DNA of 44,165 bases from positions 1 through 44,165 of IMG/VR virus record IMGVR_UViG_3300009172_001397, one strand, 5' to 3'. The DNA is from a virus. The position numbers and the translations under genes are program-made. Below, piece by piece: positions 10,201 through 22,700 of this stretch (positions are counted from its first letter, which is position 1; each line of letters opens with the position of its first letter). Below the pieces are notes generated by a model that worked only from the letters and a program-made list of their open reading frames with translations, had not been told where the DNA came from and searched no databases.

Positions 10201-10758
10201 ATAACTCCAACATCGGACAGTTTGTTTACAAATTACGGTAGCGAAATAAACAAAATTAAATCAATTAGTGATGATGTAATTTATCATCCAGTAAAATATA
10301 AACCATTATTTGGCACAACAGCCAACACTGATTTACAAGCAACATTTAAAATAGTAAAAAATGTTAATAGAGTTATTAATGACAACGAAGTAAAGGCAAA
10401 TGTTATTTCAGCAGTTAACAGATTTTTTGCACTTGAAAATTGGGACTTTGGAGAAACATTTTACTTCTCAGAACTAAGCACATATATTATGAATGAATTA
10501 ACACCTGACATATCATCAGTTGTTATTGTTCCTAATAAAGCGGATTCAGCGTTCGGCAGTCTGTTTGAAATTAAAGCAGAAGCAGATGAAATATTCATCA
10601 ACGCCGCAACAGTAGCAGATGTTGAAATTATATCAGCTGTTACAGCCTCAAAGCTAAAAGCAACAGGAGCAATAGTGACCGAAGTTAAAAATAATACTGT
10701 AAGCTCAGTAGTAAGTGTATCAAGTAGTAGTTCAAGCAACGGAGGTTCAGGTTACTAA
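7267..10758 (+). CDS. gp6: Baseplate wedge subunit gp6, enlarged
   Basis: This is the gp6 wedge protein, which dimerises around the baseplate to form the inner iris that controls sheath contraction. The N-terminus is diagnostic (residues about 20-115: NLRRTMINYLRKNYPEDFNDYIESSE, DLIAYLGQNLAFRTDLNARENFLELAERR, SVIRLARLLSYNAKRN). The length is 1163 residues against about 660 in T4, so several hundred residues have been added in the middle and C-terminal parts. The C-terminal region (about 1035-1115) keeps a gp6/J-like pattern: NRVINDNEVKANVISAVNRFF and LSTYIMNELTPDISSVVIVP. The protein ends in a Ser/Gly-rich tail. It has its own late promoter, and its stop overlaps the start of the giant gene (TAATG). 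Start chosen at ATG with GAGGA 7 nt upstream. Confidence 0.92.
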   Translation: MSSTDRQNRLLIAEDWKRVYQSFKNADFQSYDFDNLRRTMINYLRKNYPEDFNDYIESSEYLALIDLIAYLGQNLAFRTDLNARENFLELAERRESVIRLARLLSYNAKRNQTANGLLKMESISTSEDITDSNGNNLSGQTIVWNDVSNQDWYEQFIKVMNAGLPANGVVGSPVKKEKVNGISAEQYRFNALNTDVPNFGFSKNISGRGTLFEIVSTNIDSNAISEEAPLPGNNFAFIYQDDGQGAGSNNTGFFSHFRQGAIDQGTFAISTPSTNQTVNLDAINVNNSDVWLYKLDATGNETELWTKVNSVEGNNIVYNSLSKNIRNVYSVLTRVQDRISLIFSDGVFGTLPKGQFKVYYRTSDNRSFVISPDEMTNINISIPYISKIGTQEVLTIEYELKYSIDNSAESESNESIKSNAPSTYYTQNRMITGEDYNVAPLAVSQEIVKVKAVNRTSSGISRYFDLLDATGKYSNTNLYGKDGAIYSQYLDSKVNFTFTTRNNIQGVISTTVEPLLEAARLRNFYYTKFPTQTVTDLNAQFVQVTKDQNISTGYLQDLQDVKYMVSTFTGSTLKYIQPGAMVKFVAPTGYHFMPDNTLMLDVPGVTLHSGATKYMWSKVTGVNGNGKTNYADGRGPIMFNDVIPAAPTGTTAYPRIERIIPKFATLLDTDIQTQIIDQIFQYKTFGLRYSVSENLWRLITESNLDKNSAFDMGKTGDISNQQLDNSWLVLFTTDGETYTITTHGQRYVFESDKEIRFYFDSSDKVFNPATSQIIKDKIRIMSINTQPGSTQPFTVPFDWEILQEYRDAEGYVDSKKIQIGFFDSDDDGVVDDPDMFTQFVGSPSALADQYVMQHKYTNYDGIDDYKYISWKTSDKKIYATEADITALGLTSFTDKTLFYIVDVDLFKQYDATTEALVLTVDYRAYKGRDNIIFQYEHAADESNRIDPSSSNIIDVYVLTRSYDTLYRQWLTGAILIKPITPTSDSLFTNYGSEINKIKSISDDVIYHPVKYKPLFGTTANTDLQATFKIVKNVNRVINDNEVKANVISAVNRFFALENWDFGETFYFSELSTYIMNELTPDISSVVIVPNKADSAFGSLFEIKAEADEIFINAATVADVEIISAVTASKLKATGAIVTEVKNNTVSSVVSVSSSSSSNGGSGY

Positions 10759-13700
10759 TGGCATACGATAATAACCAGAAGGAGTTTCCATTACCAAGTG
10801 ATGGGAAAAACGATCAAAAGAGTGTTGCATTACTTCCTAAATATTTTAGAACACAAACTAATCAAAAGTTTTTAGAAAGCACGTTAGATCAAATGGTGCA
10901 ACCTGGCGTTGCAGAAAAACTTAACGGATTTGTTGGTAGAAAGGAATCTAAAGCATATGTAGCAGATGATTCTTATATCGGCGAAATATCTAGTGACAGA
11001 GAAAATTATCAATTAGAACCTTCTTTATTAATTAAAGACGAGCTAGGTAGTTACACATTTAGAAAAGACTATATTGACTATGTTAATCAAATTGAAAACT
11101 TTGGCGGCAACGCACAAAATCAGTCAAGTGTTAATGCACAGGAATACTATGCATGGAACCCAAATATTGATTTAGACAAAGTTGTTAACTTCCGTGAATA
11201 TTATTGGTTACCAAGTGGTCCACAGATTGTAAGTATTGCTGGTCAATCAAGAGGTGTACAAAGTACATACACGGTTGAGCTTTTTAATAATGCAGACAAC
11301 CTTGCTTATATATTTTCTCCAGATGGACAAACACAATTACCAAGTTTAACTTTGTATAGAGGACAAACTTATACTTTTGAAATAAACTCAGAAGGTTTTC
11401 CTTTTACAATAAAAACAAAGAAAACATTAGATGCAACATTTAATTATGATGATGGTGTATCGGCACAAACCGTAGAAAAAGGAACAATTACATTCACAGT
11501 TGGTGCAGGAGCACCTGAGCTGTTATACTACGTTGCAAGCAACGATATTAATAACGGTGGCTTAATTAAAATTAAAGACATTGATGAAAATACCGAGCTT
11601 GACGTTTCGTTTGAAATACTAGGTAAAAAGAATTACACTACTGTAAATGGCCTTTCGTTATCCAATGGCATGAAAATTGAATTTATTGGAAAAGTTACTC
11701 CTGCGAAATATGCTAAAGGTGAATGGTACGTTGAAGGCGTGGGCGATAAGATTAAGTTAGTTAACGAAACTGACTTAGAAGTTACAAGTAGTTACGTTAC
11801 TGATTTATCAATCCCGTTTGATGCAAACTCTTTTGATAGATTACCGTTTGACAATGCTAGTGGCTATACAAATATTAAAGACTACATTGTTATTAACCGC
11901 GCTTCGCCAGAAAGAAGTTCATGGGCTAGACATAACAGATGGTTCCATAAAGATGTAATTGAGAAATCAGCAAAGTACAACAACCAAGAAATATCAGTTG
12001 ATCAAACTGCAAGAGCATCGAGACCAATTATTGAATTTGATCCGGGGCTAAAACTTTATCAGTTTGGATCGCAAAGTAAAACTAACGTAGATTTAGTTGA
12101 CACATTTACCAAAGACGTATTTTCTACAGTTGAAGGATCGATAGGTTATACTATTGACGGTATAAAACTTGTTAATGGTATGCGAGTATTATTTACAGCT
12201 GAAGAAGATATACGTCAAACAGGTAAAATATTTAAAGTTTCGTTTATTACGTTTAAAGGTAAGCGACAAATAGCATTGATAGAAGAAACAGATTCTACTC
12301 CTTCTACTAACGAAACTGTACTAGTACTTAACGGTGTTGCTAATAAAGGTAAGATGTTTTACTATAACGGTTCAACATGGAATGCAACTCAAGAAAAAAC
12401 AAAAGTTAATCAGCAACCGTTGTTTGACTTATTTGACGAAAGCGGAAATAGTATAAGTGATGCAACATATTACCCTAATACAACGTTTACAGGTAATAAA
12501 GTATTTTCTTATAAAGTAGGCACCGGCACAAATGATAAAGAATTAGGATTTCCGTTAACTTACAGAAGTATATCTAACGTAGGTGACATTGTATTTGATT
12601 TTAATTTACTAGCAGATGATTTTACATACACAGCTACAGCAATTAGTACTACACAGATTACTAATAAATCTGATACATATAGTTTACAAAAATATACCGA
12701 CATTGATTCTTTTACATATGTTAACGGGTGGATCAAAGCACTAACGGATAGTAGCCAATATGTATTAAGACAGTACACAAGCATATTTGCTCAAACATCA
12801 TTTACTATTGACACTTATGATAGAAGTGCAGAAGTAACCGACTTAGCAATAAAGGTATTTGTTAATAACACCCTTAAATTTGAAAACACCGATTACACTA
12901 TTGATAAAACAACACACGATGCAAAAGTCGTGTTTACCACAGCATTGGCTGAAAATGATATTGTATTAATTAAAACAAAATCAAAGTCACTTAAAAATGG
13001 CAATGGCTTGTATGAAATACCATCAAACTTTGAAAGAAATCCCGGTAACGATAATATTGAAACTTTTACATTAGGCGAAGTTAATGATCATATTGGTACT
13101 GTAGTAGAAGAACTTAACAACTTTACTGGAGTGTATCCGGGGAATAGTAATTTAAGAGACCTAGGTAACCTTTCTATATACGGTAAGAAGTTTGTACAGC
13201 ACACAGGTCCAATTAACCTGTCATTGTATCATTTAACAGATAAAGATACAAACATAATTAAAGCTCTTGAGTTTAACCGAAGAGAATATGCAAAGTTTAA
13301 GAGAACATTTTTACATACTAGTAAAACATCAGGATTTGACGGAACAGTAAAAGCTCATGTTGACTTTATTTTAAAAGAACTGAGTAGCAATAGAAGTATT
13401 GATATGCCGTTTTACTTTAGCGACATGGCAGCAGCAGGCGGCGAAAAGAAAATAACATATACTGTGTTTGATGCAAATAACCAATTTTATGCACTTTCAC
13501 AAACACACAATAATACTGAATTAAGTGTAAAAGCTGTAACTGTTTATATCAACGATGAACAACTAGTATACGGTAACGATTACACGTTTAACAATGAAGG
13601 GTTTTGTATAATAAGCAAAACAAAAGCAATTGGTGACATAGTTGAAATATATGAATACGAAACCACTGATGGTTCGTTTATTCCTCCAACGCCGACGAAG

Positions 13701-16700
13701 TTGGGTTTATATCCTAAGTTCCTTCCACAAGTATATAATGATACTTCTTACATAACTCCGCGTAATGTTGTACAAGGACATGACGGATCTAAAATTGTAG
13801 CATTTAACGATTATAGAGATGATTTATTATTAGAGTTAGAAAAGCGAATCTATAACAATATTAAGATTTCATATGATTCTACTATTGTTGACATACATTC
13901 GTTTACTGGTGGAGAAGATAGAGATACAGGAATATCTAAAGCTAATATTGATAATGCATTAATTAATGATTTTGCAAGTTGGTTAGCATCCGTAGGAGAT
14001 GTTGACTATACCGCAAACACTGGTTATGTACGAGGTAATACATTTACTTACAATTATAGTTTTATGGTATCACCAAGTGGAAAAAACTTGCCAGGCTACT
14101 GGAGAGCAGTTTATAAACAAGCATATGATACAGATCGTCCACATACACACCCGTGGGAAATGCAAGGCTTTTACGAAAAGCCAACATGGTGGGAAACTGT
14201 GTATGGTCCTGCACCTTATACTAAAGACAATTTATTTTTATGGGAAGATATACAAAACGGATTAATTAGAGAACCTAGCAAACCTGTTGTTATTAAAGAA
14301 GGTTATAAACGGTCCAACTTAATTAACCATTTACCAGTTAATGAAAACGGCGAATTAAAAAGTCCATTAGAAAGCGGTTATGCACAAGGGTTTATTAGTA
14401 ACTTAACAGCATCACCTTTTGTATTCGGCGACGAAGCCCCTGCAGAAACAGCATGGCGTAGAAGTAGTGAATACCCATTTGCATTAATAAGATCTTGGTG
14501 CTTAAATCAACCTTCAAAAATTATTGGACTTGGATTTGATAGATCAAGAACTATAAGAAATAATGCAGGACAAGTTGTTTATTCTGATACTTCTAAAAGA
14601 ATTAATTTAAAAACACTAAAGTTTCCAAACAACAGTCAAGCAGTTGATGTACGTGTATTAACAGCAGGCTTAGTAAACTTTATTGCAAACTATTTGGCAA
14701 GTAATGTTCTTACAAACTATACCGAGTATCAAAGTAGGTTAGCAAACATTACTAACCAACTATCGTTTAGACTAGGCGGATTTACTGATAAAACTAAGTT
14801 AAACTTAATACTTGATTCAAGAACTCCTTTAAATGAAGGCAACGTCTTTATTCCGGAAGAAAATTATAATATAATGCTTTCGCAGAGTACACCAACAGAC
14901 ATTATTACATATAGTGGAGTTGTTGTTGAACGCTCAGCATTAGGATATGTAGTTAGAGGATACGACAGTACTAATCCTGTATTTAAATACTACGGACACA
15001 ATGTAATAGACGGTGATCCTGTATTAACTATTGGCGGAGTAAGTGAATCTTTTGCTGTATGGAACGGGTCAAAGCAGTATTTAGAAAGTCAATTAGTAGA
15101 ATATAATAGTCAGTATTATAGAGTTAAAGAAAGTCACACTAGCGGTGACAACTTTGACGGGACTAAATTTACAAAACTAGCAGCTCTGCCAACAGAAGGT
15201 GGCCGTAGTGCAATATTCCGTTCGTCATTTACAACAGAACTTAAAAGTTTGCCATATGGAACATTATTTAGAACAAGCCAAGATGTAGTTGATTTCTTAA
15301 TAGGATATCAAAAGTATTTAGAAGCGATTGGATTTAACTTTGATGGCTTTGATGCAGACATGCAAGCAATTAAAAACTTTAAGTTAAGTGCTAAAGAGTT
15401 TTTATTCTGGACAACACAGGGTTGGGAAGAAGGTAGTTTAATATCATTAAGCCCACTAGCAGACGGCGTACAATTTAAACGTGACTTTACAGTAATTGGA
15501 GATGTGTTTAATAACTTCTTTGGTTACTCAATTTTTAAAGCAGACGGTACTAAACTTAAAGAAGACGTATTAACAGTTTCTAGAACAGATGATCAGTTTA
15601 CAATAAATCCTAAAAATACAGCTGACGGCATATATGCTATAAAGCTATCTGCAGAACAAACAGAACACATTGTTGTTTTAGATAACGAAACTGAATTTAA
15701 AGATGTAATTTATGATCGTCAAGCAGGTTATAGACAAGAGAGAATTAGGTTACTTGGCTACAGAACAGCTAACTGGAAGGGTAGTTTAAACATTCCAGGA
15801 TTTTTATATGATAGTGCTGATATTACTTTATGGACACCGTATAAAGATTACGAAATTGGAAGTATAGTTAAAAATAAAGAATTTTATTACAGTGCTTATA
15901 AGACAGTTACTGGTGTACAAAATTTTAATGAAAACGATTGGCTTAGACTTGATGCCAAACCTGAGGCACAGTTATTAACTAATATTAATTATAAAGTTGA
16001 TCAGTTTGCAGACTTTTATGACTTAGATACTGACAACTTTGATGTTAGTCAGCAAGAAGTTGCACAACATTTAATTGGATATCAGAAAAGAAAATACCTT
16101 GCTAACATTATTAATGATGATGTTAGTCAGTATAAGTTTTATCAAGGATACATTCAAGACAAGGGAACTAAGAACGCTCTAACTAAACTGTTTGATGCAC
16201 TAGGTGCAGCTGACAAAGAAAGTTTAGAGTTCTTTGAAGAGTGGGCATTAAGATTGGGCCAATATGGTGCAGCAGACGGCTTCGACGAATTAGAGATTAA
16301 ACTAAACGAAAGTAAGTTTAAGTTAAGTCCGCAACCAGTTGAACTAACAAATGACTTAGAAACTGATAACTTAATTTATAAGGTACCTTCAAAAGATGTT
16401 TACCTTAAACCAAACGATTATGCTAATAGCCCATTCCCAACTAAGTTTATTCCTGAAGGTGAAACACCAGTTAGAACCGCAGGTTATGTTAGAAATGAAG
16501 ATGTTAAATTTACAGTTATTAATAAAGATGATATTTTAAATATTGCAATTGATACATTTAATCAAGGCGATTATGTATGGGTTACATTTGAAAATCAAAG
16601 TTGGAATGTTTATAAACATATTGATAGCGGATTTACTATTACAGGGTTAACAGCTAACGGCACAACAGCAACACTGTCATTAGATAGAAGAAGCTCATTT

Positions 16701-19700
16701 GCCGCAGGCGACATAATAGGTGTTACGAATATAACAGGCTTTAAAGGATTCTTTAAAGTAACTGATTCAGCAACTAATGTTGTAACTGTTGCAACGACAA
16801 TATCATTAGATGATCCTATTATTAATGCTAAGGGAGTGTTATCTAAGTTTATAAGCAATAGGGTAGATTCTTTACCTAATGCTAATATGTATACTCAAAC
16901 TGATATTGACAACGGCGAACTTCTTTGGGTAGATGACATGGGAGATACAAAGTGGGGAGTACTTAAAAACTCAGCTTCGTATCACGAGAACTTAACAATT
17001 ATTAATCCGCTTGAAGCAGACAGCTCTAATCCATTGTTTGGCAGTGCTATTACAGCATCAGACGACAATACTGTTATTGCTATCGGTGCACCAAATAATG
17101 AAGATGGTAAAGTATTTTTATATACTAGCGATGACTCGTCGGCAAGTTTACATCAAGAGCTAACACCCCCGGCTACTATTTCAAGTGTTGATTCAAAATT
17201 TGGTCAGTCAATTACAATGAGCCCAGACGGTGAATACTTAGTAGTTGCTGCACCTGAAGCATCAAATGTTAAATCTAACTTTAAAGATGGATTTAACGCA
17301 AGTTCAACATACCCGTTTGCTTCTATTGTTTCGTACAATAATAGTTTATGGAAATCAAGACGTATAGTTAAAGGACAAACATCAAATGTAACATTTGACA
17401 CATTTGACTCTGCGCCACAAGTTAAGCAATATTTGTTAAACAAGTACGCCGAATTTAGCGTAACACCAATATACAATGTTGGTGACATAACAACATACCT
17501 CGGAGACATTTACATTGCTACAGCAAGATCGAACCCGGGTGCAAGAATTGCAGCGAATTGGGCAGCAGTAGGTGAATCTAAAAACATATTAACAGGTGAC
17601 TATCCGTTGCCTAACACAGAAACAGATCACATTCTTGTAAGGGCTGCTGCATCAGCATATGAAGGAAGTGTGCCAGGCGACAAAGCATACTTTGATTGGA
17701 ACACAGTAAGTCATGCTTACGAACCAATTGATAAGTCTGAAATTATTGATATTAAATTTGAAAGTGTACCACCGACGTATCCTAACACAACAAACGTTAC
17801 AACAGGTATTAGGTTACAAACAAATCTTGTACATGGATTAGTTGACGGCGATGAAATTTTAGTTACAGATGTACCTAACGATACTATTGCAACTTCGGGC
17901 TTTGATAATTCGGACCAAACACTTCCGCTTAACATAGTACAAAATTCAGGCGTTACTGGTTTAGAATATAATAGATATTTTGTAAAAGTTGCTTCAACAA
18001 AAGAAGTGTACTTGTATACAACATATGCATTAGATACGTTAGTTGACGGAACAAACAATGTCCAAGGTGCACCATTCCAAGGAAGTGCAATAATAGGCGG
18101 AGTATTTAACGGTAATTTAAGAAAAGTAAGATCATTATTTGATAATAGAATGGTAGGCTTTGGCTGTGAACTTGAATGGGTGCTAGACAATAACGGATCA
18201 CTAACTAGTTTAAGTATTAAAAATGATGTTTCTGATCCATCTAATCCAACACCGATACAAGGTACAGGATATACTACTCCTATAATAGTTATTAGCGATA
18301 CTGCAACTGGCAACAGTGCTACAGCAACAGCTACAGTAACTTCCGGCAGAATAACAGCAGTTACATTAGTTACAGGCGGAGTTAATTATACCCCAAGCAC
18401 AATTAGTGTAGAGATTAAAGATACAGATACTAGAGTTAATACACAGTGGCTTACAACGAATGTACACAGTATCCAAGCTAAAGTGGATGAAATATTTTAC
18501 ATATTAAATCCGTTGAACGTACCTGTTATAGGTGATTCAGTAACAACAGCAACTGGTAACGCAACAGTAGTGTACACAAAGTTTGAATTAGGTAAGTTAG
18601 TAATATATGCTAATAATAAAAATGGTGTCTTTACAGAAAACGGCAATTTACAAGTTAGTTCAACATTTAACATTGGCGCATATACTAGACCAGCACATGA
18701 GCAAATAGAAACAGGTGATGTATTAGGTGGATATTGGAAAATATCACTAGACACAGTTGAACCAGGGTTTAAAATTAATCCAAATGCTAGACTAGTTGAT
18801 TATGCACCAAGTCTTATTATGCGAGATGTACGATTAGTTGGAGATGTTAGTTTACCACTTCCGTATAAGTCGAGTATACAAAGTTTACTTGATAATCCGC
18901 CAGTGCAACTTACTACAGGTAAAGTACTGCAAAAACAAAGTCACTGTATTACTAACCTAAGTTACAATGGTAATGCTAATACTGCTGCTGATGCAAGAAT
19001 TGATTTGTTATCAGACAAGTGGTTGCTTAGAGCAGATAAAGTAATTAGTGATAAAGTTGTTACAGACCGCGCAGCAGGTCTTAGTCCAAAAGTTGGCGTC
19101 TGGTTAAATCAAATTGCTGATATAGACGGCACGTTAATTGACGAAACATTTAGTGGATTAACAAGTGAAATTATTAATGCCACGCATACACTAGTAGATG
19201 TATGGGACGGATATGTTGATGTGTTATTAGATAACACAACAGATCAAGTACAAATTGGCGATACGTTAATAGAAGGAACTAATGGTAGGGCTGAAATTGT
19301 ATATTATCAACGAGATGGTAACGATGCAAGATACTACATAAAAGTTACTTCTGGTACGTTTACTCAAGGTTCAGATTACGGACCAGCAGGAGCACAAAGT
19401 TTACCAGCATACGAAATACGTAAAGTTAATTCGTCAAATGTAACTAGTCCAGTAATTGGAACGTCAATAAGAACAAGTATTGCTGATACAGCAACTGGAA
19501 AACTTATAGTATTCCAGCACAGTGCAAACTTACCAATTCCAACATTAGCAAGGGCTACTGATATTGCATCGTTTGACTCTGATAAACTATCCGGCTTTAA
19601 CTTTGAATACTTTACGTGGGTAGAAGAAACACGCAATGGTACACAGAGATTATCATTAGTACCTGAAGTTGCAAACAATGACTGGGAAAAGGTTTATAAT

Positions 19701-22700
19701 ATTCCTGTACTAGCTACAGCAACAGCAAGTTCGTTTACTAACGAAGGTGTATTTTATGTTTACAAACATAATGCAACTACATCTAATTATGATATTGTTA
19801 ACGGGTACATTTTACCAAACAGAGTAAGTAGTAGAAGAATAGGGAAACACCTTAAAATAATTAAAACAGGTGACTTATATAAATTAATGATTAACAGCAA
19901 AGAAGCTGCTGGCAAAATTTATACAATCCTTAACGGTACAGACGAAGACGGTACAGTATACGATTGGCAATTATCTAAAGACATTAAATTTAGAGGTATT
20001 TATAATAGCTCTGTTATATACTACATAGATGACATTGTATATTATAACACCAAATTTTACAAAGCGTTAACAAATATTCAAGGTGAAGCATTTACAGCGA
20101 CTAAATGGATTGAACTTAACGATCATATTGATTTTGTTGGTCATATTCCAAACACATTAGGTATTAAGTTTGCTGAAGATTCAACATTAGAATCAGATAT
20201 TACTGAATTTGGCGCGGCATTTGATGTCAGTGACAACGGTAAAACTATTGCTGCAATAGTAAGTTATGGCGGCATTAAGCGTATTGCGTTATACAAGTAT
20301 AATGACAAACATTATGAATTATTTCAAATACTAGAAATACCAACAGACTCTATGATGTTTGGAGATACAGTTAGTGTGTCAGATGATGGCAAACTAATTG
20401 CTGTTGGCGCTCCTGGGTCAAAGTACTTATCTGCAAAACAAGGACAAGTATTTGTTTATGCCCAACAAGAATCAGGTTACGAGTTAATACAAACATTAGT
20501 TGCACAAAATAGTGAGCCTATTGAGAACTTTGGTTATCAATTAAGTTTTGACGGCAATCAATTAGCTGTATCAAGTGCTAACGGTAACATTGAATTAGAC
20601 ACAACTTATGACGCAGACGGTACAGTATTTGATAACGGATTTACTAACTTTAGTAGAACACTTATTGATAGTGGTTCAATATATTTGTATGAAAGAATTA
20701 ACGATGCATTAGTGTATGGGCAGCAATTATCTTACAGAGACTTTGATGTTAAAGACTTTGGCAAAGACATTATTGTTAAAAATGACAAAGTGTATGTTGG
20801 ATTAATAAATGATTCAATTAACGGAACAGTTGGCAAAGTGGTACAGTTTGAAAAAGACGGAGTAAACACTTGGACACTACATCGCACACCAGTTGATCAA
20901 CTTGATCTTAAGAAGTTTAAAGGTTCGTTCTTATATAATACATCAACTAACGAGTACTTAACATCGTTAGACTTAATTGATCCTATACAAGGAAAAGTAT
21001 CTGGTATTGCAGAACAAGAATTATCATATAAGACATATTATGATCCTGCAACATACACTATAGCAACAGATACAAGTGTTACTATTGATCAGTATAGCAG
21101 TTGGGGTATAAAAAATGTTGGTAAACTTTGGTGGAATTTAAATACAGCTAAATTTATTAATCCTTACCAAGGAAATGCAATTTATAGTGCCAACAGTTGG
21201 AACACACTAGCACCAGGAGCATCGGTAGATATTTACGAATGGGTTGAAACTACATTAACTCCAGCTCAATGGGACACACAAGCAGATACTCCTACAGGAA
21301 TACGTAAAGGAGTAAGCGGAACGTCTAAATATGGTCAAACAGCATATTGTACTAGACAAGATTACGATAAAATATCTGGAACATTTACTACAAAGTATTA
21401 CTTCTGGGTTAAAGATAAAAAAGTTACACCAGCAGTTGAAAATAGATCTAAATCATCTTTTGATGTTGCACAAATAATTTTAGATCCTGTTGCACAGAAC
21501 TTAAAGTTTGCAAACGTGTTAAGCAACAACAGCTTCGTAGTTAGAAACAGCGATAAGTTATTAGAAAATGACGACGTTGCTGTGAACTTTAGATATTGGA
21601 CTATAGATGATCAGACTATTAATATTCATAGCGAATATCAAATAATTAGTGAAGGCTTATATACAAGTAAGCCCAAAGCTACACTAGAACTTAAATGGTT
21701 TGACAGTCTTATTGGTCAAGACGCATACGGTAGAGCTGTACCAGATCCTGAGCTAAGTGCAAAACAAAAATACGGTGTTCTAAATAGACCAAGACAAAGT
21801 TGGTTTGTAAATAGACAAGAAGCTGTAGATCAAGCATTTACTAGAATTAACAAAGTTATAAAAGATGTGCTAATTGATGACAACTATAACATTACCTCGT
21901 TGCTAGAAAAAGATATTGCACCAAGTGCAATTAGTACCTTATGGGATAAGAAAGTTGATACAGAAGCAGAATTAAGCACAATTGGTACAGCAAAAGCACA
22001 AGTAGCAACACTAACTCCAGTGGTAGTTAATGGTGTTGTAACAAGCGTTAACATTATTAATAAAGGGTATAGTTATTCTGATCCGTCATACAGCACAACA
22101 GCTGGCGGAACTAGGCGTGGACCAAAGATTGTAATAAATGGAACAGGCGAAGGCTTAGAATTAGAAAGCACAATTAACGCACTAGGACAATTAACATCAG
22201 TAACCGTAATTAACGGCGGGAAATACTACGCAGACACGTTAACACTAACTGTACGCCCATTAAGTGTATTAGTAGTTACTGATTCAACGTTAGCAGGCGA
22301 TTGGGCCATATATGGTTGGAATTCTACAACACAAGTGTTTACTATTACGTCACAACAAAAATATGACGTAAGTGATTATTGGAATTATGTTGACTGGTAC
22401 GACACAGGCTACAGTCAATTAACATCTATTGATTACTTAGTACAAGAAACATACGAATTAAATACAATCGGCGACAAAATTGGCGACATTACTAAAGTTG
22501 TAAACGTTGGAACTGGCGGTTGGTTGTTATTAGAAAAAACACTTAACGCTGACGTCCCAGATTATACAGTTAACTATAAAACAGTTGGTCGTGAAAACGG
22601 CACTTTACAATTTGTAGATACAATTAACTCCGACAGCACTAATAAGCAAGCACTACGTAAAATATTAATAGCATTACGAGATAACATTTTTATAGACAAT

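Noticed and set aside
14979-14995. TAAATAC inside the giant gene as an internal late promoter
   Set aside because: A lone match within coding sequence, with no gene start or ribosome site downstream; expected by chance in AT-rich DNA.
17717-18313. 198-aa open frame on the minus strand inside the giant gene
   Set aside because: Antisense shadow of a well-supported coding frame; no ribosome site or family features. The same holds for 25091-25573 and 27966-28454.
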